From assembly GCA_964454685.1 (NCBI GenBank), contig CAYVTZ010000024.1, positions 1-45,600 of the forward strand: a stretch of DNA of 45,600 nt, in the 5' to 3' direction. The notes under the pieces are model-generated. The model ran no database searches and was not told where the DNA came from. It was given only the letters and a program-made list of their open reading frames with translations. This DNA is from CAYVTZ01 sp964454685. GTDB taxonomy: Bacteria > Bacillota > Clostridia > Christensenellales > Christensenellaceae. Position 1 is the first letter of the stretch. The number at the start of each line of letters is the position of its first letter. Of the stretch, positions 17,896-26,490 are shown piece by piece. The position numbers and the translations under genes were made by a program.

Positions 17896-19206
17896 ATGAA
17901 AAATATCAAGGAAAAAATTAATTTAAAGCAAGTAATAGTCGCCGTCATCGGTCTTGGCTACGTTGGTTTGCCGTTGGCGGTAGAAAAGGCGAAGGCTGGG
18001 TTCGAGACGATTGGATTTGATGTGCAAAAAGAAAAAGTCGACATGGTTAATCGTGGAGAAAACTACATTGGGGATGTAATCAACGAAGATTTAAAAGAAA
18101 TTGTGGAAAGCGGGATGCTCAAGGCAACCTCGGATTTCTCGTTTATCAAGGACGTAGATTTCATTGCGATCTGTGTGCCGACACCATTAGATGCACATCA
18201 GCAGCCGGATATTAGTTATGTAGAATCTTCCGCGAAAGAAATTGCAAAGCATTTAACAAAAGAAACCATCGTCGTATTAGAGTCTACAACGTATCCCGGA
18301 ACTACAGAAGGTTTGCTGAAGCCGATTTTAGAAGAAGGATCGGGATTGGTTTGCGGAGAAGATTTTTATCTAGGGTTTTCGCCGGAGCGGGTTGATCCGG
18401 GTAATGCAATTTACAAGACAAAAAATACGCCTAAGGTGGTGGGGGGCATTGGCAAGGAAGCTACCGAAGTGATTGCGGCGATGTATCGCGCGGTGCTGGA
18501 AAGTGATGTTAAGGAAGTCTCATCACCGGCAATTGCTGAAATGGAAAAAATACTGGAGAATACCTATCGCAATATCAACATTGGTTTGATCAACGAATTG
18601 GCGATTTTGTGCAACAAAATGGGGATTGATATTTGGGAAGTGATTGAGGCGGCCAAGACCAAGCCCTATGGATTTCAAGCGTTTTATCCCGGTCCGGGCT
18701 TGGGAGGACACTGCATTCCTTTAGATCCCTACTATCTTTCGTGGAAGGCGCGGGAATATGGGTTTCATACAACCATGATTGAAAGCTCTATGGCAATCAA
18801 TGACAACATGCCGGAATATTGTGTGGAGCGCGCATCCAAAATATTGAATCGACATCGAAAGGCGCTCAACGGTTCGAAAGTGCTGGTGCTGGGTGTGGCC
18901 TATAAACAAGATATTGATGATTATCGCGAAAGCCCTGCGCTGCACGTGATGGAAATTCTGATGCGTGAAGGCGCACACGTGGAGTATTTTGATCCATGGG
19001 TACCAAAAGTTAAGATGGAAACGGAATGGATATATGGATTGCCAGAATTGAGCAGTGAGGTGCTGGAACAGGCGGATTTGGTAATCGTGACAGCGGCACA
19101 TACGAATGTCGACTATGAATTGGTGCAGCGATACGCGCAGGCGGTTTTTGATACAAAAAACGTGATGAAAGAAATTGCATGCAGAGAGAATATCGAGGTA
19201 CTATAG
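17896..19206 (+). CDS. wbpA: UDP-N-acetylhexosamine 6-dehydrogenase (WbpA/WecC-like)
   Basis: 436 residues from ATG 17896 (TTGGAGA before it; an earlier in-frame start lies within the flippase gene). The NAD site VIGLGYVGLPLA, the VPTPLDAHQQPD block, STTYPGTTEG, FSPERVDPGN and the catalytic Cys273 in GLGGHCIPLDPYY are all present. Family enzymes oxidise C6 of UDP-GlcNAc or UDP-ManNAc to the uronic acid in two NAD-dependent steps. The following genes match WbpI, WbpD, WbpB and WbpE, so UDP-GlcNAc is the likelier substrate, as the first step to a 2,3-diacetamido uronic acid. Confidence 0.9.
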   Translation: MKNIKEKINLKQVIVAVIGLGYVGLPLAVEKAKAGFETIGFDVQKEKVDMVNRGENYIGDVINEDLKEIVESGMLKATSDFSFIKDVDFIAICVPTPLDAHQQPDISYVESSAKEIAKHLTKETIVVLESTTYPGTTEGLLKPILEEGSGLVCGEDFYLGFSPERVDPGNAIYKTKNTPKVVGGIGKEATEVIAAMYRAVLESDVKEVSSPAIAEMEKILENTYRNINIGLINELAILCNKMGIDIWEVIEAAKTKPYGFQAFYPGPGLGGHCIPLDPYYLSWKAREYGFHTTMIESSMAINDNMPEYCVERASKILNRHRKALNGSKVLVLGVAYKQDIDDYRESPALHVMEILMREGAHVEYFDPWVPKVKMETEWIYGLPELSSEVLEQADLVIVTAAHTNVDYELVQRYAQAVFDTKNVMKEIACRENIEVL

Positions 19207-19209
19207 AAT

Positions 19210-20283
19210 ATGAAAACTGTTACAGTAGTAGGAGCGAGGCCGCAATTTATCAAAGCGGCAGCATTATCAAGGATATTACGTAAGGAGCATCAGGAAGTTT
19301 TAATTCATACGGGTCAGCATTATGACAAAGGGATGTCGGAAATATTTTTTGAGGAACCGGGGATTCCAAAGTCGGATTATAACTTGGGGATTGCATGTGG
19401 TGGGCATGGACAGATGACGGGGCGGATGCTGGAGCATATCGAAACTATTTTAGAAAAAGATAAGCCACAAATGTTACTGGTATATGGGGATACAAATTCT
19501 ACTTTGGCCGGTGCGCTGGCGGCAGTGAAATTGCATATTCCGGTGATTCATGTGGAGGCAGGCGGCCGACTGGGCACACTGCAAAATCCTGAGGAAGTGA
19601 ACCGAATTCTGACAGACCATATTTCTGCGGTTTTATTTGCCTGCACAGCCAGTGCGGTGAATTTTTTGGCGCATGAAGGGATTCGGGAGCATGTGCATCT
19701 GGTGGGAGACCCGATGTACGATGCGTTTTTGTATTATAAGCAAGGAATATCGTCCAAAGATTTGGTGTTTTCGGATGTAAGCGGGCATCCGGTGAACCTG
19801 CCGCAGTCATACTACTATCTAATTTGCCATAGAGAAGAGAACACAGCGGACGAAAGTGTGCTGTTTGAGATTATGCGCGCGATGAATTGTCTGGATGCAC
19901 CAACGGTCTATCTGCTGCATCCACGGAATCGAGCAATGGCCTGTGCACTCAAGGAACGCTACGGGTTTGAGCAAGTGATTTTAGCTGATCCGGTGGGCTA
20001 TAAAACTTCGATTGGATTGGTTTCTCATGCAAAAAAAGTGGTAACGGATTCTGGTGGGGTGCAGCGAGAGGCTTTTTTCGCAGGTGTGCAGTGCGTTACG
20101 GTATTTAAACATGTTGTGTGGCCGGAGACGATGGGCGGAAACTGCAATCAGTTGGCGCGGCCGGAGAGTGCTGACATATTGAGTAAATTGGAGGCGCCAA
20201 TGGTGCGGGATTTGAAAGAAACGCCGTTTGGGGATGGTCATGCCTGTGAAAAGATGGTTGAAATTTTAAGGAGTTATCCATGA
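19210..20283 (+). CDS. wbpI: Non-hydrolysing UDP-sugar 2-epimerase (WecB/WbpI-like)
   Basis: 357 residues. Motifs: GARPQFIKAAALSR, HTGQHYD, YGDTNSTLAGALAA, HVEAGGRLGTLQNPEEVNR, and DSGGVQREAFFAG. These belong to the UDP-GlcNAc 2-epimerase family. In a Wbp-type pathway the epimerase acts last, on UDP-2,3-diacetamido-glucuronic acid, to give the manno isomer. The gene starts 4 bases after the dehydrogenase gene and overlaps the acetyltransferase gene by an ATGA. Confidence 0.9.
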   Translation: MKTVTVVGARPQFIKAAALSRILRKEHQEVLIHTGQHYDKGMSEIFFEEPGIPKSDYNLGIACGGHGQMTGRMLEHIETILEKDKPQMLLVYGDTNSTLAGALAAVKLHIPVIHVEAGGRLGTLQNPEEVNRILTDHISAVLFACTASAVNFLAHEGIREHVHLVGDPMYDAFLYYKQGISSKDLVFSDVSGHPVNLPQSYYYLICHREENTADESVLFEIMRAMNCLDAPTVYLLHPRNRAMACALKERYGFEQVILADPVGYKTSIGLVSHAKKVVTDSGGVQREAFFAGVQCVTVFKHVVWPETMGGNCNQLARPESADILSKLEAPMVRDLKETPFGDGHACEKMVEILRSYP

Positions 20284-21197
20284 GCAAAAAATCAGATATA
20301 AGCATATCGGCCAGTGAATACAACGCCGATTACAAGTTTGAAGTCAACGGGGGCTCTTATATTGCAAGGCCAAGGAGTAGCACGGTGTTGTTCGTTGGTA
20401 AAAAATTAGAGGCAATGCTGGGGGCGCTTGGTGAAGTGGAATATTGCCTTGTTTTTGTGGAGCAGGGGATGCAGTATGACAAGGAACTGTGCAAGCGTCA
20501 TTGTATGGTAGAAGTGGACAATCCGGCAAGAGCGTATGGAGAGGCGGCGCGGATTTTATATGAAAAGCGTGTGGAAGCGGACAAATCTCGTGCATACCGT
20601 ATGACCGAGGGTGGGTATACTTGTGGAGAAAACGTAATGCTGGGAAACAATGTTGTGATAGAGCCGGGTGCGCTGATAGGGCATGATGTTGAGATTGGTG
20701 ACGGCACAGTTGTGCTGAGTGGAGCAATCATTAAAAATACGACAATGGGTGAAAATTGTGTCATCAATGAGCATGCGGTGATTGGTTCATCCGGGTTTAC
20801 GATGTATGAGGATGAATGGGGAAATAATCAAAGGATTTGTAGTCTCGGTAAGGTTGTGATGGGTAAAGAGGTGGAAATTGGAGCTGGAACGGTTGTGTGC
20901 AGGGGAATGGGAGGAGATACTTTACTTGGAGACTATGTGAAAATGGATAATCTAATTCACATTGGGCATGATGTGCAATGTGGCAGAAATGTAAGCATTA
21001 TCGCGGGCACGATACTTGGTGGGTTCTGCATCCTAGAAGACAATGCTTATTTAGGCCTCAACTCAACCCTTCGCAACCGTATTACAATCGGTGCGGGAGC
21101 TTTGGTTGGCATGGGTAGTGTTGTGACGAAGGATGTGCCGCCAAACGCTGTGGTGATGGGAAACCCTGCGAGAAAACGGGAGGAATCGAACAGATGA
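20280..21197 (+). CDS. Left-handed beta-helix N-acyltransferase (WbpD role, LpxD-like)
   Basis: 305 residues. The first 100 or so form an LpxD-like N-terminal domain (ARPRSSTVLFVGKKLE). The rest is a run of hexapeptide repeats, with VMLGNNVVIEPGALIGHDV, the INEHAVIGSSGF segment and the likely catalytic His in NLIHIGHDV, ending GNPARKR. LpxD makes lipid A, which this type of cell should not have, so the shape is probably reused: the context (WbpA, B, E, I neighbours) fits acetylation of the 3-amino group of a UDP-amino-uronic acid. The acyl donor is inferred. It overlaps both neighbours by ATGA. Confidence 0.8.
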   Translation: MSKKSDISISASEYNADYKFEVNGGSYIARPRSSTVLFVGKKLEAMLGALGEVEYCLVFVEQGMQYDKELCKRHCMVEVDNPARAYGEAARILYEKRVEADKSRAYRMTEGGYTCGENVMLGNNVVIEPGALIGHDVEIGDGTVVLSGAIIKNTTMGENCVINEHAVIGSSGFTMYEDEWGNNQRICSLGKVVMGKEVEIGAGTVVCRGMGGDTLLGDYVKMDNLIHIGHDVQCGRNVSIIAGTILGGFCILEDNAYLGLNSTLRNRITIGAGALVGMGSVVTKDVPPNAVVMGNPARKREESNR

Positions 21198-22264
21198 ATT
21201 TTGCATTGATTGGTTGTGGGAGAATTGCAATCAACCATTTAAAAGCAGCAAGGAACAACCAACTGAATTTGGTTGCGGTATGCGATATTGTTGCATCCCA
21301 AATGGATTCGTTGTTAATACGCGCAGAAATGCAGGATTGCGCGGCGCATAAATATTTGGACTATTTGGAGATGCTGGAACGTGAGCAGATTGAATTAGTG
21401 GCGATTGCGACTGAGAGCGGCAACCATGCGCAGATTGCGTTGGCATGTATCCAGCGCGGTATCCATGTGATTATTGAAAAACCGATGGCGATGTGCATGC
21501 AGGAGGCAGAGCAAATTATTGATTTTGCGCAACAAAAAGGTGTGAAGGTATCGGCATGCCATCAGAATCGCTTTAATCTTGCGGTACAGGAAACGAGAAG
21601 GGCAATGGAAGCAGGGCGCTTTGGAAGGCTTTCACATGGAGCTGTGCACATACGTTGGAATCGAAATCATGGTTATTACGATCAAGCAAAGTGGCGGGGA
21701 ACATGGGGGCAAGACGGAGGCGCATTGATGAATCAGTGCATACACGGTATAGATCTGCTGCGCTGGATGATGGGGGAAGAGATTGAGGAAGTGTACGGGC
21801 AAACGCGGCGGCAATTCCACGACTATTTGGAAGCGGAAGACGTTGGCATGGCAGTTGTGAAATTTAAAAATGGAACGATTGCAACGGTGGAAGGGACAAC
21901 CAATGTTTTTCCGAAAAACCTTGAGGAGACGCTATACCTATTTGGAGAAACGGGTACGGTGAAAATTGGCGGAACGTCTACCAATCACATTGACGTTTGG
22001 GATTTTGCGGATCAACAGCAGGAGGATGATAAAAACAAAGGTTTGCAGGAAGCGACCAGCAATGTATACGGAAATGGGCACACCAGCCTATATGCTGATA
22101 TGATGGAGGCAATCCGGCAGGATCGGGCGCCCTATGTAGACGCGATAGCAGGCAAGAATGCGTTGGAACTGGTGCTGGCGATTTACAAAAGCCAGAAAGA
22201 GGGAAAACCGGTACGGCTGCCACTGGAAGATTTTGCGTCTGTGGATATGACGGGAATTTTTTGA
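21194..22264 (+). CDS. wbpB: Gfo/Idh/MocA-family sugar-nucleotide dehydrogenase (WbpB-like)
   Basis: 356 residues. NAD site ALIGCGRIAINHLKAAR at the start, catalytic-site block IEKPMAM with the conserved Lys near residue 95, and HGIDLLRWMMG further on. In the Wbp pathway this enzyme oxidises C3 of UDP-GlcNAcA to the 3-keto intermediate, which the aminotransferase encoded next then aminates. ATGA overlap with the acyltransferase gene. Confidence 0.87.
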   Translation: MNFALIGCGRIAINHLKAARNNQLNLVAVCDIVASQMDSLLIRAEMQDCAAHKYLDYLEMLEREQIELVAIATESGNHAQIALACIQRGIHVIIEKPMAMCMQEAEQIIDFAQQKGVKVSACHQNRFNLAVQETRRAMEAGRFGRLSHGAVHIRWNRNHGYYDQAKWRGTWGQDGGALMNQCIHGIDLLRWMMGEEIEEVYGQTRRQFHDYLEAEDVGMAVVKFKNGTIATVEGTTNVFPKNLEETLYLFGETGTVKIGGTSTNHIDVWDFADQQQEDDKNKGLQEATSNVYGNGHTSLYADMMEAIRQDRAPYVDAIAGKNALELVLAIYKSQKEGKPVRLPLEDFASVDMTGIF

Positions 22265-22284
22265 ACGGGGACAAGAGGATGCAT

Positions 22285-23418
22285 ATGGAATTTAGAGATT
22301 TGAAAACACAATACCAGAACTGGAAGCCGGAGATTGATGCGGCGATTGCGGGAGTGTTGCAGGATGGGCAATACATCATGGGCAAGCAGGTTGGTGAGTT
22401 GGAGCGGCAACTGGCGGAATACGTTGGGGCGAGGCATTGCATTGCCTGTGCGAACGGAACAGATGCATTGCAACTTGCATTGATGGCGTGGGGCATCGGT
22501 AATGGAGACATTGTGTTTGTGTCGGATTTTAGCTTTTTTGCTTCGGCAGAGGTCATCGCGTTAGTGGGAGCAAAACCCGTCTTTGTGGATATTGAGCCGG
22601 ACACGTTTAACATGGACGCTGAGGCACTAGAGCAAGCAATTTGTGAAACAAAGAAGCGGGGCGATGGAACGCTAAAAGCGGTAATTGCAGTGGATTTGTT
22701 TGGGCAAAGTGCGGATTACATAAAAATCAAGCCAATTTGCGAAAAACATGGTTTATTGTTGCTGGAGGATGCGGCGCAAGGGTTTGGCGGCAGCATCAAT
22801 GGGAAGATGAATGGGAGCTTTGGGGATATTTCGACAACATCCTTTTTTCCATCTAAGCCACTGGGCTGCTATGGCGATGGCGGCGCGATCTTTACGGATG
22901 ATGCTGACATTGCTGAAATCTTACAGTCGCTACGTATTCACGGGAAGAGCAAGACAGACCGTTATGATAATATACACATCGGCACAAATTCGCGTTTGGA
23001 TAGTATACAAGCAGCGATTTTGCAGGTTAAGTTAAAAGTATTTGAGCAGTATGAATTGGAGCAGGTAAATCGTGTGGCGCAATGGTATGCGCAGAGGCTC
23101 GCTGATTTGGTGCAAACGCCGGCGATCAAAGAAGGGTGCCGGTCCAGCTGGGCGCAATACACGATTCGCCTGAAGACGCGCGAAATGCGGGACGGACTGC
23201 ATCAATATCTTGCAGACTTGGGTATTCCGACCATGATTTTTTACCCCAAGCCGCTACATCAGCAAAAAGCGTTCGAGCATATGCCAAACATTGTGTGTAA
23301 AGCGGCGGAATTGGCGGGTGCTACCGTGCTATCTTTACCGATGCACCCATATTTGCAGGAGGAAATGGTTGAGCAGGTTGCGGGGGCGATTCGACAGTAT
23401 TTGACGACACAACAGTAG
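22285..23418 (+). CDS. wbpE: DegT-family UDP-3-keto-sugar aminotransferase (WbpE-like)
   Basis: 377 residues from ATG 22285, chosen because AAGAGG lies six bases before it and relatives begin MEFRDLKTQY; earlier in-frame TTG 22261 and ATG 22279 are weaker. The protein has CANGTDALQLALMAWGIG, VDLFGQSADY, LEDAAQGFGGS and the PLP lysine K191 in TTSFFPSKPLGCYGDGGA. The match with the WbpE/WlbC type is better than that of the aminotransferase at 7169, and the pairing with the WbpB-like gene supports action at C3. Last gene of the locus. Confidence 0.88.
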   Translation: MEFRDLKTQYQNWKPEIDAAIAGVLQDGQYIMGKQVGELERQLAEYVGARHCIACANGTDALQLALMAWGIGNGDIVFVSDFSFFASAEVIALVGAKPVFVDIEPDTFNMDAEALEQAICETKKRGDGTLKAVIAVDLFGQSADYIKIKPICEKHGLLLLEDAAQGFGGSINGKMNGSFGDISTTSFFPSKPLGCYGDGGAIFTDDADIAEILQSLRIHGKSKTDRYDNIHIGTNSRLDSIQAAILQVKLKVFEQYELEQVNRVAQWYAQRLADLVQTPAIKEGCRSSWAQYTIRLKTREMRDGLHQYLADLGIPTMIFYPKPLHQQKAFEHMPNIVCKAAELAGATVLSLPMHPYLQEEMVEQVAGAIRQYLTTQQ

Positions 23419-24202
23419 TCGCATATGTGCCTTGATGCCAGTAGACGTGCAGCGCAAGTAGATATGTCGCTGCAAGTGTATCAACACACGATGCGAGAAC
23501 AATCTAAATGCTGCTACGGGAGGGTGTGCCAAACAGCAAGGTGCGAATGGAATCTGCAATGGCTGTGACAAACTGGTTTTCTTCAAAGCATGCACCACTG
23601 TGACAGGCATAAAATTGGTGAGTGCAAATGCGGAGCTGATAAAAGGCAGGAACATCCGAGTGCGGCAACCCATGTGAGAAATATCGTGAAAAGAGTGAAC
23701 ATGCCGCGACTGCGAGCAAATCCAGCAATTCTGCCGATGTGCGTAACCTCATCAGTAACGCCATCGCATTGCTGATCAAGCTCATAGCGATGTCCATTCT
23801 GCGGTGTTTGCTACCTGAATAGGTTTTGGCGCGGCGAATTGCGTCATTTGTAGGGTCAAAACGAAAAAGCAGGTTGTTTGCGATTTGACGTGTCAGTGGA
23901 AGATGACGCAGTCTGGCAATGAGGATAAGATTTTCCCGGTTAGTGGGAATTTTATTCGCAGCGGCAGGCTGCCCGGTGAGGCTGATGGGTGCACGGACTT
24001 GCTTGATTTCTGTATGGCATTGTAGCCGCATGCGGATGTAGAGCTGCTGTCTGGTGGTAGCAAAGTTTGTCTCAGAGCTATGCGGTAACAATTCCTGCTT
24101 TTTGGTATGTGCCAAATTAGATGAAGGAAAAACGTATATGGGAGAAGCGCGTTTAGCGGATCGTGGAAGATAGAGCAGCCGAAACTGCCTATAATCGCAA
24201 AG
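23419..24202. other. Long intergenic stretch without a recognisable gene
   Basis: About 780 bases separate the capsule locus from the convergent ATPase gene. Open frames exist on both strands (one long minus-strand frame spans most of it), but their translations show no motif, no sensible start site and an Arg/Ser/His-rich composition typical of shadow frames. It may be a decayed gene; I could not identify it. No repeat or RNA gene was recognised. Confidence 0.4.
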
Positions 24203-24232
24203 CGCTCCGGAACTGAATCCAGCTCCGGAGCG
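24203..24232. terminator. Terminator at the end of the ugpC-like gene
   Basis: CGCTCCGGA and TCCGGAGCG pair around a 12-base loop, 29 bases past the stop of the minus-strand ATPase gene. TTTT follows on the + side only, so it may act in both directions or mainly on readthrough from the capsule side. Confidence 0.55.
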
Positions 24233-24260
24233 TTTTGAAATCTGTGGATTTTGAGCTGCT

Positions 24261-25382
24261 TCAAACAAGGCAGAGATTTTTTTCGCTTTGGGAATCGAAG
24301 AGGTGAATATCGTTTTCGGTGAAGGTGAAGTACACTCCCTGATGCGCTCGATGGTCATACTGGAGCACTTCAAAATCATTACGGTCGACTCGAATGATCG
24401 CATCTTGACCGCCGATGTTGGTGTGCAGATGGATTTCGCTGCCCATCATTTCCGAGACGTCAATGGTCGCGCAGAGGCTTTGTGTGGCGCGCGACTGCAC
24501 CAACACAATGTGTTCGGGGCGAATGCCCACAACGATATCGCAGGGTATTACGTTATTTTTACGCAGTGCTTCCTGCTTTTTTGTGCCAATTTCAAAGCGT
24601 GATTCCATTACGGTGACGAAATAGGTATCTGCCTCTTTTTGCAATGTACCGTTCAGCAGATTCATACGCGGCATCCCGATGAAACCTGCAACGAATAGGT
24701 TTGCAGGCATATCAAATAAATCCTGCGGAGTACCGATCTGCTGGATGAGTCCATCTTTCATGATAACAATGCGATCGCCCAGCGTCATGGCTTCGGTTTG
24801 GTCGTGCGTGACATAGATGAATGTGGTATTGATGCGCTCACGCAATTTGATGATTTCAGCACGCATTTGGTTGCGTAGCTTTGCATCCAAATTAGACAAT
24901 GGCTCGTCCATCAAAAACACCTGTGGCTCGCGCACGATGGCGCGCCCGATTGCCACGCGCTGCCGCTGTCCGCCGGAAAGCGCCTTAGGCTTGCGCTGCA
25001 ACAAGTCGGTGATACCAAGAATCTCAGCAGCCTGCCGCACCTGCCGGTCGACCTGATCTTTGGGAATTTTGCGTAGCTTGAGCGCAAACGCCATATTTTC
25101 ATAAACGGTCATGTGCGGGTAAAGCGCATAATTCTGGAATACCATTGCAATGTCACGGTCTTTTGGCGCTACATCATTCACAATACGATCTCCGATTTTC
25201 AGCTCGCCGGAAGAGATTTCCTCCAAGCCTGCTACCATACGCAGCGTGGTGGACTTGCCACAACCGGAAGGGCCAACCAATACGATGAATTCTTTGTCAG
25301 CAATTTCCAAATTGAAATCGCTGACGGCAGTGATATTTTTGTCATAGACTTTTTGAATACTTTTTAGTGATAGTGATGCCAT
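24261..25382 (-). CDS. ugpC: Sugar ABC transporter ATPase, UgpC/MsmX type
   Basis: 373 residues. Walker A GPSGCGKST (37-45), Q-loop NYALYPHMTVYENMAF, signature LSGGQRQRVAIGRA, Walker B VFLMDEPLSNLDAK and switch THDQTEAMTLGD, then a C-terminal TOBE-like regulatory domain (GIRPEHIVL). ATPases of this class energise MalF/MalG-type importers and one copy often serves several of them. It is transcribed away from the binding-protein and permease genes at 26491-29595 and is the natural candidate to power them. The upstream region is long and GC-rich. Confidence 0.92.
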   Translation of the reverse strand: MASLSLKSIQKVYDKNITAVSDFNLEIADKEFIVLVGPSGCGKSTTLRMVAGLEEISSGELKIGDRIVNDVAPKDRDIAMVFQNYALYPHMTVYENMAFALKLRKIPKDQVDRQVRQAAEILGITDLLQRKPKALSGGQRQRVAIGRAIVREPQVFLMDEPLSNLDAKLRNQMRAEIIKLRERINTTFIYVTHDQTEAMTLGDRIVIMKDGLIQQIGTPQDLFDMPANLFVAGFIGMPRMNLLNGTLQKEADTYFVTVMESRFEIGTKKQEALRKNNVIPCDIVVGIRPEHIVLVQSRATQSLCATIDVSEMMGSEIHLHTNIGGQDAIIRVDRNDFEVLQYDHRAHQGVYFTFTENDIHLFDSQSEKNLCLV

Positions 25383-25698
25383 CGTTCCTTTGCTTTGAAG
25401 GACGCTGCCACTGCAAACCGCCCCTCTCGCCGCGCCAAGGCGGCATTACGATCGGCCTCCACACGATCGCACCGCAAGCATTGCGGCGTTGCTCCTTCTT
25501 TTGCGGGCGCGCAACAGAGATTGCGTGGAGTGTTGGGCGACCACAATATTCGTTATTGCTAGCATAGCGAAAAAAGCGGGTTGCGAAAATACTATAAATT
25601 ATAGATTTGTTTGGTGATACTTTATGCGTTTTGCAGCTAACCCATAAAATGGGAAAAAATGTGATACAATCAAGCAAATAAACGGGAGGAAATGTGCA
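25383..25698. other. Divergent intergenic region between ugpC-like and YesL-like genes
   Basis: The 180 bases next to ugpC are GC-rich and packed with short inverted repeats (paired CGATCG, CGCAAGCATTGCG, GCGCGC), and could form a structured 5' leader for that gene. The part next to the YesL-like gene is AT-rich, with an inverted CCCAT/ATGGG pair at 25641-25653, a TACAAT at 25665-25670 and an AACGGGAGGA ribosome site. The promoters themselves are not clear. Confidence 0.4.
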
Positions 25699-26376
25699 AT
25701 GAAATGGCATGACAAAGTCCGTGAATGGAGAGAGCGTCCCGGGCCGGGCGTATATGATGAGGTGCCGCAAGAAGGGATACCGCGCCTATTTTTTGTGCTG
25801 ACAACACATTTTACAAAGCTGATCAAAGCGAACTTGTTGTTTACATTGTTTTGCCTTCCTGTGATTACATTCCCGGCTGCGTTTGCGGCGCTGCACCGAA
25901 TTAGCATGAAGCTGACGCATGACGGCGTTTGCGATGTGTGGCAGGAGTTTTGGACGGAATTTAAGACGGACTTCTGGCGTAGGACAGCAGTGGGGCTGAT
26001 TTTAATGACCGCGCCGGTTCTGCTGACCTATTTTGTTACAGGCTTCTTTGGGGATGCCGCAGGGCTGGGCGTGGCAATCATGGGGTGCGCCGTGTTTGGA
26101 ATCTATCAATACTATCTCTATGGATTTTTGAGCATTCTGGATGTTGCGTATTCTGCCAACTTGCGCAATGCGCTGCTGCTTATGATGCGAGAACTGAAGT
26201 GCACGGGGCTGATTTTTGTGTTTTGTGTGATCCCGGTGCTGATCTGCACGGCGTATTTTCCCTATTCGCTACCCGTTTTAATCGTATTGCTGCCTTCTAT
26301 TACCGCGCTGATTGCGGCGATGAATATCCACCCGCATATTCGGAAGCTTAGTGAGCAGGAAGCACAAACTTCATAA
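25699..26376 (+). CDS. YesL-family (DUF624) membrane protein
   Basis: 225 residues, about five membrane segments. The short polar start leads to GIPRLFFVLTTHFTKLIKANLLFTLFCLPVITFPAAFAALHRI, the hallmark of DUF624 proteins; WQEFWTEFKTDFWRRT follows. Such proteins are commonly encoded beside sugar ABC transporters and YesM/YesN regulators, as here, but have no established activity. ATG 25699 has an AACGGGAGGA site. Confidence 0.85.
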   Translation: MKWHDKVREWRERPGPGVYDEVPQEGIPRLFFVLTTHFTKLIKANLLFTLFCLPVITFPAAFAALHRISMKLTHDGVCDVWQEFWTEFKTDFWRRTAVGLILMTAPVLLTYFVTGFFGDAAGLGVAIMGCAVFGIYQYYLYGFLSILDVAYSANLRNALLLMMRELKCTGLIFVFCVIPVLICTAYFPYSLPVLIVLLPSITALIAAMNIHPHIRKLSEQEAQTS

Positions 26377-26490
26377 AATTTGCAGTACAAAACCTGAATT
26401 TTGTGACATTGTTTCGCAGTAGGAATTGACATAGAATTTGAACAAGGTTTTTCTGAAAGGGGAAACGAAATAAAAAATGGAGGAAAGATC

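Noticed and set aside
23504..24403. Minus-strand frame of 299 codons in the gap after the capsule locus
   Set aside because: It runs into the ATPase gene in another frame, shows no motif and has a Ser/Arg-rich shadow-like composition. Not strong enough to call as a gene.
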